This document shows positions 31,684 through 43,022 of a DNA stretch of 64,000 bases, piece after piece. The position numbers and the translations under genes are program-made. Under the pieces are notes generated by a model. The model worked only from the letters and a program-made list of their open reading frames with translations, was not told the DNA's origin and did no database searches. Positions within the stretch are counted from its first letter, which is position 1. Each line of letters begins with the position of its first letter. This stretch comes from Chrysopilus asiliformis (lineage: Eukaryota > Arthropoda > Insecta > Diptera > Rhagionidae): positions 88,563,848-88,627,847 of the forward strand of contig OZ035960.1 of NCBI GenBank assembly GCA_964034945.1, written 5' to 3'.

Positions 31684-34469
31684 TACAAACATTGTAAAGT
31701 AAAACGACGTAACCGAAAGCAATGTTGTATCTATGTATAAGAATTGGGAACAATTATGAAGGACAGAATAAATAAAATTAAATGTAAAACAATTACGTTT
31801 TGACACAAAAAAAAGGTTGCAACCAAACTAAAAATTTTTTTACACGAAACAACGTAAATAAAAGTCGTGTTAAATGAGAGCTTGGTTTTAATTATTAAAG
31901 TATGGTAAAATCTATTAAAATAATACGCTTGTGTGTCTGTTTGTTCGCCTATAGCTCGAGGAACATTAAACCGATTTGCACGAAACTTTCGGGAGACCTT
32001 TTTCTTTTAAAGGTTTTGAAACCATGGTTTAACCCAAAGCTCTCCTGCGATCATCATAATTAAAAGTTAATTTCATGGGCGAAGGGGTGGGAGAGAGGAG
32101 GGGGGGGGGGTGTGTGTGGTGGGAAAGACCTTAAGGAACGAAGCACACAGTAATCTATAACACAAAATAAAAACTTACAAATCTTAACTGTGAATTGAAC
32201 AAACTTGCATTAGAAAAAGAACGACAATTAAAATAACGTAAAATGAAACCGCGTTAACCGAAGAAAAGTAGCGTATTTTGATTCCAGTCAATAAATCCAC
32301 CTGAAAAATACGAAATCACGCATCGCACCTGCATGGGAAACCTACACATTTCTTCAACAAAACTTTATGTTGCTGTTTATGTCCATTTAAAAGATCATTA
32401 CATTAAATAAAGCTATGAAACAAAAATCCAAGTAAAATATGATACCGAAAACAGTAAAACGGAGTACAAAATTTATCTAGAGTCATAATAAACGAAGCAA
32501 TAAGACACTTTAAGACCCCATTCATGTCTTACATGTAATCTAAACGATTCCGGCGATGATTTCTTGTCGGTGGCGAAGGGGCAGAGGCATAAATAGTACA
32601 TTTCTAGCATAGGAAATACTGATGGTACTCGATCTGTTGGAGTTGTTTTACGTATTCAGATAAGGAGTTCAGCATACAAAATGCCAAAACATCAAATTTA
32701 AATGGTAGCATTTCAAATGAGATACACACAAACACACAAACGTACACATAGAGAGATACATTTTAAATATGCATAAAAGTTTCAACTTGACTTCTTGTCT
32801 TATTCTGTATGATATTTACATATTATGCTTTAAATTAGTAATAATAATCATAAAACACATTCGAGCATAAATGAATAGACAAGTATAGAATTTTGTTGAA
32901 TCTTTTGCAGGGCAGGTGAAATGATGTTATACAAAACATACTCTGAAAGGGTGAATATGTGGAGAGTTTTTAAACTTTGTGGGAAGCAAAGGGCTAAGGA
33001 AGGTTGCTTTTTTTAAAAAAAAAAAAAGAAAAGAAAAACAAAATGAAACGTTATTTTACGTTTATTAAAAGGCTATGATTTGCTTGTGTTATTTTTTTTT
33101 TCGTTGTTCATTTCGCTCGTCAGTTTAAGAAGCGAAAATATGATTTTCTATTCATATCGCATATGAGTTACGGGACATTATGTCTTGAATTTACAATGCA
33201 TTCCCACACAGTTCATTTGGTTTTATACAAGACGACACCAAACAAGGAGGAAGACTTGAATAGAACTTGAAAGACACTGAATATAGAGTTCAAAAAATTG
33301 TCCACATTCGTTGAATGTGAAGAGACGTAAGATTTTCTATTTGGTAGCTGAATTTCTGTTGGTTTCTATTCCAATGCCCGATGTCTTATTTGTTTATAAG
33401 TTTTATGCGTGAAAATCTAAAGATGGTCCGGTCATCTGTAGAAATTTACACTCATTTTACTCTTTTTTAAGATAATATTCCGAGTTCGGGGTTTTTTTTT
33501 TTGTTTTCTGTAAAAGAACACTTAAAAAGATGAGATTACAGCAAAGATTGAAAGAAGATACTTTTTATTATTAGTTGTGGTTCATTTTGAGTTTTTTTTC
33601 TTTCGTACCACAATGAGAGGTGGAAATTTATGATTTGAATTGTTTTTCGTGATTTGTGTTGGTATTTTTTTTTTCTTTTTTTGAAGATAGAATTTTAAGG
33701 AGACGAATTTGAAACTTTTAACCCCAAAAAAATGTGAATGTGAGTAAAAGTTGCATGAATTGCTCGAATGAATGGAGTATCAGATTTACGAATTATGTGT
33801 TGAAATAATGTTCAGAATTTTTTGATTTTAAGATTTTTATCGCGTGACAATTTGTTTCAGAGAGTTTAATTTATTTGTTTGAGCAGTCGGCTTGGTCCAC
33901 TTTTTATGGACAACTTTGGAGATAAAATAAACCAAATATTTAGGACTTTAAATTTTTGAGCTTTTTATAGCTTCAACAGCAATTTTTCTGAGGTTTTTAT
34001 AGCTTCAAGAAACAAAAAAAAATGCTGAGCCATTTCTCGCGAAAGCAAACAAGCCAAATTCTGCAAAATTTGCGGTGATAAAAGAAGAAATCAAAAGTAA
34101 TAAGTTTTTTATAATATTCAATTTTTTCACAGAAAGTAAAAGGTGAGTTTATGTCCCAAAAAGAAAATTAATTACGAAACATAAGAAAAGCTACAATTGC
34201 CAGGTGCAAATCGTCAAATAGTCTATGTATATCAGGACAGACAAAATGTTTATTTAATAATGTTTATTAAATACGGGAATAAAAAAAATTGTATAGGAGA
34301 GGGGGGAAAGGAGTGGTCCGAATACAATTTTGATGTGTGGAGGGTTGTATAAAATCAAATCGTATATAAATCATAATAAATTTAAGCCGTTTTCGAGAAA
34401 ATCTCAAAAAAAAATTTAGTTTGTGTGGGAGAGGAGGTAAAAGTGGTCCGATTGGATTTCGCCGTATGG
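31684..34469 (-). other. Delta intron without recognised gene
   Basis: The word AAACCGATTTGCACGAAACT at 31968-31987, preceded by TGTGTCTGTTTGTTCG, belongs to a motif repeated elsewhere. A G run with GTGTGTGTGG lies at 32100-32120. Nothing else is supported. Confidence 0.45.
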
Positions 34470-35340
34470 TACAGTTATGTAAAATCATATTCTAAACAAA
34501 TTTTGTCTTTATAAATTTACCTGACGAATAAAATATTGATATAAGTATGTACATAAAAATATGAATTTTTATTTTACAAAATCTGAAATATCTCGATAAC
34601 GGTAAAATATATCGATTTACGGTAAAATGCAAAAATGTAGAGAATTTTAATGCCTTTAATTCTGCTATTAATTTTTTTTTTTCGAAAAACCGTTAGTTTG
34701 CAAGCAGTTTGCAAAAACATATTTGTTTAAATTTTTAATGATAATATCTCGATAACGGTAAAAGATATCGGATAATGGCAAAAGACAAATTAACATTATT
34801 CTCTTTAGTTTAGACATTAAACCACCAAAACCCGTCATTTTTCGAGATAATGGCAAAAAACTGATTTTTTAAAAATAACGGTATATCTCGATAACGGCTT
34901 GAGATATGCAGTTATATTGAAAGACAAAGATGTAGAAAATTTTATTGTCTCTAACTGTTGTTATACATAAGACTACTGAGAAACGCGTAGTTTCGGAGTA
35001 AATTTCGAAAAACGCCATTGCAGTTTTTAAAAAAAGCCTCCATTTTGGTTATTTCCGGTTAACGGATTTCCACTAAAAGTTGAATAAGATTGTCCCATTC
35101 TAGGGCCAAACAGTACCAAATCCTGTAAAATTTCATGGCAGTAATTTCAGTAGTTTTTAAAAAATCTTGTACAAAGACCAACAGACAGATAGACTGACTG
35201 ACAGACAGACTGGCAGACAGACTGATAGACAAACTGACAGACAGAAAGACATTTTTGTAATAATGCTCCAATCGACTTAGGAGTACTCGGGAAATGTTTT
35301 TTTAGGCAAAATTAAGAGATTTAAATTTTTCATAAATACA
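34470..35340 (+). repeat. dispersed repeat family A, copy 2
   Basis: The copy runs from CAAATTTTGTCTTTATAAAT through repeated ATATCTCGATAACGGTAAAA units, CCACCAAAACCCGTCATTTTTC, TTATACATAAGACTACT and TTCCGGTTAACGGATTTCCA, to a (CAGACAGA)n-like run at 35181-35250, and then TAATGCTCCAATCGACTTAG and GAGTACTCGGGAAATG. The same order recurs at 38041-38940, so this is one repeat family about 0.85 kb long. No protein is encoded. Confidence 0.8.
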
Positions 35341-35527
35341 ATACTTTATTATACTACGTATAAGGAAGTAAAATTGACCGGCCTGAAAGCTCTTGCCACA
35401 AAAAGCTTTTGGACGTTCTTTTTTTTTTTTTAAAAATTGGTTCATTTTCCAAAAAAAATGGAAAGCAGTTTTTTTTCTGGCTTTTGGTGTAATAGCTTGA
35501 GCCGGTTCCTGTGCCATTTGTCTAGAG

Positions 35528-35827
35528 CAGTGGTTCTTAACCTTGTTGGAGGTACTGACCCCCACCAGTTTCATATGCTCGTTCACCGAACCCTTTTTAA
35601 TTGGAAAAATAAAATATGATTTTTCCAAATACAAAACATAGGTATATATTTATATATAGGTGCACAAAATGAACAAAACCATTAAAGAACAAACCATTAA
35701 AGCACAAAACCATTATAACATGATTTTCACATAAAAACAAAAAGTGTGTGTTTTGACCTCCGCTGAACCCCGGAAACTGACTCAGCGAACCCCTGGGGTT
35801 CGATCGAACCCAGGTTAAGAACCACTG
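35528..35827. mobile_element. hAT-type MITE with CAGTGGTTCTTAACCT ends
   Basis: The left end CAGTGGTTCTTAACCTTG and the right reversed CAGTGGTTCTTAACCTGG form an 18-bp inverted repeat with one mismatch. GTCTAGAG is duplicated exactly on both sides (35520-35527 and 35828-35835). The terminus closely resembles those of Charlie-type hAT elements (from memory). The 300-bp copy has no transposase. Confidence 0.88.
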
Positions 35828-35884
35828 GTCTAGAGGTTTCAGTCTATCAAAATCGGTATGAAAATTTTGATAAGCATATTTTTA

Positions 35885-36045
35885 GTAAGGTTTTACAATT
35901 GTTGTAATTTGTTGTAAAACCTCACAGTTGTTGTAATTCATCCATGGTTCGCAATCCATGTAAAACTGTAGGTGCGAAGCAGGGAAGAAATTGTTATGAA
36001 ACCTCAATTGAGGAGGCCCAAGCTCTTCGAGAGCTGTAGCGCCGA
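35885..36045 (-). repeat. dispersed repeat family B, copy 2
   Basis: On the minus strand it contains AGCTCTCGAAGAGC, CCTCCTCAATTGAGGTTTCA, TTCGCACCTACAGTTTTACA and TGGATTGCGAACCATGGATG, ending in ACAACAATTGTAAAACC. The order matches 46670-46862 and 59362-59585. Confidence 0.7.
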
Positions 36046-37097
36046 GGATGATTTTGTAGTGACGCAACAAGCTGACTGATTTTTTTTGAATATTTTTGGG
36101 GCATATTTTATACAACCTCCCAAATACTCGCTAATTAATCTTTTTCCCCAAAAAAACAAACCAAATTCATGACCGTTATATTCTGTTATCTTATAACAAT
36201 TAGTTACGACAACCACAATTAAATTTGTTTCATAACAATTGGACTACAAATTTAAGCCAACGTTTTTCCAACATAGTCAAAATTACAACCTAGTCTATAT
36301 AATTTATTACAATATCATGAATTTATTATTCAGACAAAATATAATTAATGTCACATTACTAACTTCCATGTTCTCCAAAAAAGAGGAAAAGTAAAAAAAA
36401 AACGGGGAGAAAACCAACCAACTACAATAAAAGCGTAAAAAAAATGATGAAAATTGAAAATGGTAACAGGGCTGAAAGTTTGAGATATTTTAAAATGTTA
36501 TCGGGCTCCAAAGTCTGCCCAGGTATTAAAGTGACGATTGTTAAATCGTGGGAAATTAATTTTTTTCCTCCTTTAACCTGATGGCTGTTCAAATATAATT
36601 CCCGAATGTAAATCTTATTAAGTAACATCTCTACCATACAGTATGGTGGAAGGTGTGTCTCTCGCCTTTGCACGTACAACGTGCCATGCAACTTAATGAG
36701 AAGCTTAATTTCCTTAACTTATGCCATATGAATGTGTGCTTTTTTTTATTTCAGTTTTGTTAATTTCTTCAAGAATTCAATCTTTTTTTTTTGTTTCGTC
36801 GAGTATATTTTTTTTTTGAAAGAGGAAGATATAAATATTATTAGTCTCAATAAATATACCGAGAGTAGCTTCTCATTGGATTAATTCATTAAAATGGGCC
36901 ATCAAAACTTTTTTAATGGCTTGTATTCTTTTTTCTAGCAATTTGTACGTAATGCGAGTGAATTTAATTTAATTGATTAACAATGCAAATTACATGGAAC
37001 CAAGTTGTTGAGGGAAATACGAAGAAAATCGAAAAGTAGCTTCAAATTTGAGAGTAGAAAATGTTTAAAAAAAAATTAGATTTTCTGCTTTACTTAC
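36046..37097 (-). other. Delta intron, upstream of the last-exon acceptor region and next to the 61-nt exon
   Basis: No gene or element ends recognised. The intron begins at 37097 (minus) with the donor GTAAGTAAAG. Confidence 0.6.
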
Positions 37098-37158
37098 TTG
37101 CACTCGTTGGGTCTGGCACAGTGTCCATGTTCAGCGTCACAGCCTGGTAAACATCGTG
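37098..37158 (-). CDS. Dl: Delta, 61-nt exon within EGF repeat 1
   Basis: The exon is preceded on the minus strand by the acceptor AATTCCAG and followed by GTAAGTAAAG. Two bases complete a proline codon begun in the DSL exon, 19 codons follow (RCLPGCDAEHGHCARPNEC), and two bases start the lysine codon completed by the next exon. The CDAEHG.C..P..C pattern is the first EGF repeat after the DSL domain, as in Drosophila Delta. Frame, splice sites and homology all agree, so although tiny it is a firm exon lying alone between introns of 11.8 and 17.0 kb. Confidence 0.96.
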
Positions 37159-37570
37159 CTGGAATTCAAGAAAGAAATTGAAGAGTTATTATTATTGGCT
37201 CAAAGTAATTAGAAAATAAATCAATGTTTCAAATAGTAAGTAATTTTGCACAAATATATGTTATTTATGATACTTTAATGCAATCAAATCGTATACTGTT
37301 TAAAATTGTGGATAAGTTTCAATTTGATGATCAATCAAAATTTTGAAATGGCAAAAAAGACAGCGAATTTCGTTTTTTTATTACTTTTCGAAAATGTATA
37401 GTAGTTTGTCTGTCTTTCATTGTGCGTAAAAAAGCTCTTTTCCTTAAGGTATTATCCCACATCAGTTCAAATGGTCTGAAAATTCTGAAAAGCTTAAAAT
37501 GATAAATGGGAGCTTTTCATTGGTAAGAGAGAGCTAAATATTTATATGAGTGAGAAGACAGCGACACGAT
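37159..37570 (-). other. Delta intron
   Basis: Right-hand flank of the small exon; no element recognised. Confidence 0.4.
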
Positions 37571-37934
37571 AAAAAACCATGCAGAAAATAGCGTTTTTCG
37601 TGCCCCTGGGTTAACTTTTGAACCCGTGTAGTTTTCATTTTGGTTGAGTACTTTTTGGAAAGGGCACAGTCTCTAGTTTCTCTATTAAGAGCCGCCGAAT
37701 TGCAGGGGGATGGGGAGGGGGTAACGAACTCTCTCGTGATTTCTGCAAAAATTTCTGTGAAAAATCAAAAGAAAGTTCGTTAACCCCTCACCATACCCCT
37801 GCAATTCGGTGGCTCTTGACGCCATATATGGATGAAACTAGAGACTGTACGCTTTCCAAAAAGTACTCAACCAAAGTGATAACTACACGGGTTCAAAAGT
37901 TAGTTTAGAGGGGCAAAATCGTGCATCGTTCTTT
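37571..37934. mobile_element. foldback repeat family C, copy 1
   Basis: Inverted arms of about 165 bp face each other: TTTTGAACCCGTGTAGTTTT and TTGGTTGAGTACTTTTTGGA at the left match the reverse of the right side, and CACCGAATTGCAGGGG with its GGTTAACGAACT neighbour recurs in both arms. The outer ends are close to AACCATGCA and the reverse of TGCATCGTT. A second, more complete copy lies at 50044-50427. No coding content. Confidence 0.75.
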
Positions 37935-38040
37935 CAGAACAAAACTAAACTTAAAATTAAAGCACATTTTCGAATTTAAGACCAAGTACGCAAAAAATTT
38001 GCGTTTGTCTGTTAAAATTCTCGCTGTTAAGTTTTCAGAT

Positions 38041-38940
38041 CAAACTTCAAAAAAAGAAATATCTGATGTGAACAGCATATGACTTTCTTATACAAAATCT
38101 ACGTTTCCGTGCAATTTACCGGACGAATTAGTGAACATAAAAATCAGAATTTTTATTTTACAAAATCTGACATATCTCGATAACGGTAAAAAGCATCGAT
38201 TTACGGTAAAAAGCATCGATTTACGATAAAAAGCATCAATTTACGGTAAAAGGCAAAAATGTAGAGAATCTTAATACCGTTAATTCTGCTAGTAACTGTT
38301 TTTTGCTCTTTCGAAAAACCGTTAGTGTGCAAGCAATTCACAAAAATATATTTTAAAAATTTTTAATGATAATATCTTGAAAACGGTAAAAGATAGCGGA
38401 TAACGGTAAAATACAAAATAATGGCAAATATTTTCCCTTTCAATTTATCTCAGACATTAAACCACCAAAAACCCGTTTTTTTCGAGATAATCGAAAAAAC
38501 CTGATTTTTGTTAAAATAACGGTATACCTCGATAACGGTTTGAAATGCGCAGCTCTAGTAAAAGACAAAGATATAGAAAATTTTATTATCTCCAACTTTT
38601 GTTATACATAAGATTACTCAAACATGTGTAGTTTCGGAATAAATAACGAAAAAACGAAACTCCGATTTTTAAAAAGCCGCCATTTTGGTTACTTCCGGTT
38701 AACGGATTTTCACCAAAAGTTGGTAAGGTGGCATGGCTCTAGCTCTAGTAGTTTTTGATAAATCTTGTACACAGACAGAGACAGATCTCTGTCTGAGACA
38801 GACTAACAGACATAGAGACACACTGATAGACACAAAGACGTTTTTGTAATAATGCTCCAATCGACTCAGGAGTACTCGGGAAATGTTTTTTATGCAAAAT
38901 TAAGAGGTCGCAATTTTTCATGAATTCAATACTTTTTTAT
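38041..38940 (+). repeat. dispersed repeat family A, copy 3
   Basis: Begins with AAATATCTGATGTGAACAGC and TTTCTTATACAAAATCTACG, as at 49125-49192, then ATCTCGATAACGGTAAAAAG repeats with GCATCGATTTACGGTAAAAA in tandem, the CCACCAAAAACCCG block, TTCCGGTTAACGGATTTTCA, an (AGACA)n-like run at 38773-38840, and TAATGCTCCAATCGACTCAG with GAGTACTCGGGAAATG. Confidence 0.8.
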
Positions 38941-40740
38941 ATTTACTAAGGAACCACAAACAAGGGCGTAGAGAAGATTTTTCCCAGAAGGGGGTTGGCA
39001 GAATAGGTTTAAGAGATCTCAACATTTTGATAACTATGGGAAAATCAATGGACCATGTGGGACCGTTAGAGGGGAGGGGGGTTGCATTTAATTTTGCAAA
39101 ATATTTTCTTAAACAAAAAGAAAAATCAAAACCTACAAGATTCTTAGAAGATAGCCGCTTTAGCCGATTCCCTTGAAATTTTACAATAAATTCAGTATAA
39201 TAAGCACACATGCAAATCATTCGGGAAAAGTAACTTTACTCTAGACGACTTTTTAAAAATGAAAAAATAAAAAAATTAAAACTGACCAATTTCGTAATTT
39301 AAAAGACGATTTACTGCCAAACGAGGCTAAAACTCTGAAAAAGAAACCTGCAACTGACGGAGAAAACAGTTGTTCCTGTCGATGTCGGTATAATGCCCTT
39401 AAATCGGGCCAACTGAAACCCATTGGCTGATGGTGAAGTTGCATTGGGAAAAAATTTCGTATGTGATTAAAGTTAATCACCTCTTGTCAGTCAGGTGGAC
39501 TTTAGTGAAGTCAGGTGGTACAGCAAATGTGCAACAAAACACCGAAATTACCAGCAACGCTGCAGCAGCCATCAGACGAGATAAAAATGCAGTTGAACTT
39601 TCATACAGACCAGTATTTTAAATACCACTATAGGGAAAATTGCTTTTATCCCAACAGAATCCGAAGAAAAAAAAAGTCTGGTTTAGAAGCATGAGTTGAT
39701 CTTCTGGTGGCAGAACTTCTTTTTTTCAAAGGAAACTTAATTGGAACTAAGTCAAGTTCGAGGCATAAAACCCTCTAATATGAAATTTCCACAAATTACC
39801 ACGCATTACGAAGGCTGGTGTTTTTTTTCAGCTTGTAAAATGTTACCCAGGATTTTGCAGTGTCAAATTTTTTCCTCAAGCTGATGGTTTTTATTTCTGC
39901 CACGACGCTTCCGTTTCTTCGAAAGTCTTGCAGAGACTGTAACCGAAAACGTGGCTGGCACTTTAGTGACGTACTTATGCAGAGTTTATTAAATTTGATC
40001 CGTAAAAGTGACATTTTGTGACCAACACACGTCATTGTCACTTTTTTGCGGTTGGAAGTGGAGTGAAGCCCCAGTTTTATACGGAAATGATTCGCGAATG
40101 TCGGTTAACTTGACGCGAAATTGGGTTCTGGTGAAAAAAAACCGGAGGCAGGAAAGGACGAATTTTGTTTACGAAATTGATGGAAAAATACAACCTGCCC
40201 GAAATGAGTGCTTCGACCTAATGAGGTGCAGATGTCAGCAGCTGCAATTTTTTTGACAATTTCACGAAAATATTATTGAGAATTTGGCGTCATAATATCT
40301 TTGTGCCGATTGGGGTGTTTGACGCACTGCTGTTTTTGTTTCAGCACAGGGTGTTTGGAAATTTTGATAAATATTTTTTTTTGGTTAAAGCGCAAAATAC
40401 AATCAGCCCGACACAACATTTACGACGGGAGATTACGGCGACAATGTCGTCCTCCATATACAACTGAGCACACTTTGTTGTTCTAAACGTCATTTGCTTT
40501 TCATTGGATTTTGACATCCATCTGTGCGGAGTTAAAAATGTAAAAAAAGCCAATGCGGATTTAAAATTTGAAAACATTTTTGGTCACACCGCCAAATTTT
40601 TCTGTTGGCACTAAAAAAAAACTCGTTAATTATTTAGAGATGTTAAGGATTCACAATTGCAGATTGAACCATTTTCTTTCAAAATCGGTAAAAAATAACT
40701 AAAATGCTTTCCAATATTAAAGTTTTATCGTTCTTATAAA
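38941..40740 (-). other. Delta intron without recognised gene
   Basis: Short open frames on both strands lack recognisable protein features. A sequence around 38957-39090 (AGGGCGTAGAGAAGATTTTT, GGGGTTGGCAGAATAGG) looks repeat-derived but has no visible ends. Confidence 0.4.
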
Positions 40741-40802
40741 CATGTCAGAATTTTGACACTACAAATGTCAGAATTTTGACATTAAAAAATGTCAGAATTT
40801 TG
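40741..40802. repeat. three tandem ATGTCAGAATTTTGACA palindromes
   Basis: ATGTCAGAATTTTGACA occurs three times in 62 bases with spacers of a few bases. Each unit is itself partly palindromic (TGTCA...TGACA). Confidence 0.8.
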
Positions 40803-41183
40803 ACAGCTCGAGAGAGACACGTTAGTCTTGCACGGATGCACGGAAACGTCGATATGTATCCCTTAAGAGCTGGTCCTAAAATACGTCATTGTAATTTTAA
40901 GCTTTTCGGACCCCCTCATCGCAATTTGTCATAATTTTTTGTATGGAGTTTGGTATTGCCGTCATACTACCACAGATCCCGCCCTTACCCCTCCACCCAC
41001 CCCCCTCCCACCCCACAATTTTCACAAATGTGTAGACAGTTCCTTACGGGAAATGCATAAGAATAAAATTTTTAATACAAGGTGGCTCTTAGTGCGACCC
41101 TGAAAATTTGTTGTCGGTTTCGTAATATATTTAGCTAATGAATGCATGTCAACTGAGATTCACTGATGTAATGATAGAATCAC
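40803..41183 (-). other. Delta intron, C-rich stretch
   Basis: A run CCCTCCACCCACCCCCCTCC lies near 40987-41012. A TAAAATACGTCATTGTAATT block looks repeat-derived. Nothing else is supported. Confidence 0.35.
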
Positions 41184-41284
41184 AGATGGCTACTTTCGCT
41201 GCGCAGCGCAAAGGAAAACTGCAGCGGCTGCAAATTTGAGAGTTTTTCATTGTGCTGCGTAACGAAAGTAGCCATATCTGTTTC
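41184..41284. mobile_element. short inverted-repeat element
   Basis: AGATGGCTACTTTCGCTGCG at the left faces a reversed right end AGATATGGCTACTTTCGTTA, then CAGCGCAA against CAGCACAA. About 100 bp in total, with a two-base difference between the ends. Confidence 0.5.
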
Positions 41285-42894
41285 AGCCATAAAACGTTAC
41301 TTGAAAAACATCACTTAAGTTCTACCCACCCACCCTGTTATCCATATGGGAGTAGGGTTATAAATTTCGCGATATGAAAATGGCGCGGATGCGTAATGAT
41401 CTTAATTACACCACTGACGTGCTTCTATCCGTGCAGATGAATGAAAACGGATGAATATCCCTTGTCATAAATAATATGAATGCGCCTCGTGCTCAGCGTC
41501 GATCTTCAACTGCTAATAAAATAGTTTGTTTTTCGCAGTCCCTTCGGTTGGCAGCCGACTACAATTTTTTGACAGATCTTTTTGACAGCGACTTGCAATG
41601 CAACTTGTGATTTGCGCCTGCACCGTGTTTAACTGCATGTGGTTGTAATTGAGAATAAGAACAAGTTGAAAATGGTAACATTGGAATGGAAATTAATATT
41701 TTTCCAGCTGTCCCTCATGTTTTCGTCATTTTCAGTGTTGCTTTCGGGCGTGTTTTTTTTTCATCGAAATGACCTTTTTGTCTGGCAGCCGCCGTTACCG
41801 CCGCCATGCGTGATACGTGATCAATGGAGTTGGACCAAATGCGATTGGATCGGGTTTTGCGGCTACAATCACACCGTTTTGCGTTGAACTAATTTCTGGC
41901 CAATATTTTAGTGCATTTTACACGAGTATGCCTGGATTTTTGATTTTTTTTTTTGCAAAGTGATCATCGCCATGTTGGAATTTTACGATTTCACATAATT
42001 TCATTGTAAACATAATAAGATTGGCACGAGCATAAAACGATCGTAATGTGGTCAACAAATGTGCTAAGAATCCAACGTTTGAAAACTCTATAGTAAACTT
42101 CATTAATTGAAAACACATCGTAGAAAAGGTCGCAAATCCACCTTTTCCAATTATATGCATGCTGGTAACACATTAAACTGATCGTTTGGCTTAATTAAAT
42201 GTTGGTCGGTGAATTATTGGGCTGCACATTTTATGCTGTGGGTAATGAATTTTAATCGTTTGTTTTGCATTTAAGAAAACAAAATACAAGTAAGTTGGTA
42301 AACATTCCTTCAATGCTTGTTGGTGTGAATTTGGAAGGCAGGTGTTGCACTTCGAGTTCATCTAGTGGCCGATTTGAAATGTCATGAACAAAATAGTGTC
42401 AGCTTTCATGTGTCAGTTTTTAAAGAATTCAATACACATGAAGAAATTCACTATTTTTAAGCGCCACAGATATGCCAAAATGGAGGCGGGTTCTACAAGT
42501 CTTTTTATAGTGGAAACCGGATATGGCGATCCTACTATATAAAAAAAGTGTCACATGTTTGTATGTCCCTAGATGTGTTTGTTTATATTTGGAATACCTC
42601 TGAACCGATGCGTACAAAACTTCCCGGTAAGCTTTTTAGTGTGTCGTACGTCAAACGGTGAATCGAAGTTCCCCTTTCCTCTTAACCCCTCGTCAGCTAT
42701 CTCCGGAATTGCAGAAGCATTTTTGATCCGGTTTTCACCATTCGATAAGTAGTCTGTTGGACAAAACGTCTGGCCACAAGAACCGATCTCGCATCTTGCT
42801 ATTTATTTGCTATTCTGGATTCTATCGAACCTCTAAGGAGCTTTTGTAGTTGATTTTATTATAAAACGTACTTTTGAAAAAATCTTTTGGAATC
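41285..42894 (-). other. Delta intron without firm gene
   Basis: A 71-codon open frame on the plus strand (41672-41887) starts ATGG after GAAA, opens with a hydrophobic stretch like a signal peptide and ends with three cysteines; I do not call it without expression data. GAACCGATGCGTACAAAACT at 42603-42622 belongs to a recurrent motif. Confidence 0.4.
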
Positions 42895-43022
42895 TATTTC
42901 ATTTCTTCGCCTCCTCCTCATCCTACCTTCCTCCTCCTCCCCCTCTCCACCACCTCGTCATCCTACCTTCCTCCTCCTCCCCCTCTCCACCACCTCGTCA
43001 TCCTCCCCTCCCCATCTCCCTC
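42895..43022 (+). repeat. CCT-rich minisatellite, 40-bp unit
   Basis: The unit CATCCTACCTTCCTCCTCCT followed by CCCCCTCTCCACCACCTCGT is present twice in full and then in part, with identical bases between copies. Confidence 0.9.

Noticed and set aside
28230..36555. Matches to the Su(H) site YGTGRGAAM (near 28238, 28988, 36547)
   Set aside because: Three to five matches are what chance gives for this motif in 64 kb on both strands, and they are not clustered.
41672..41887. Calling a small gene on the plus strand
   Set aside because: Only frame length and a hydrophobic start support it; kept as a low-interest observation.
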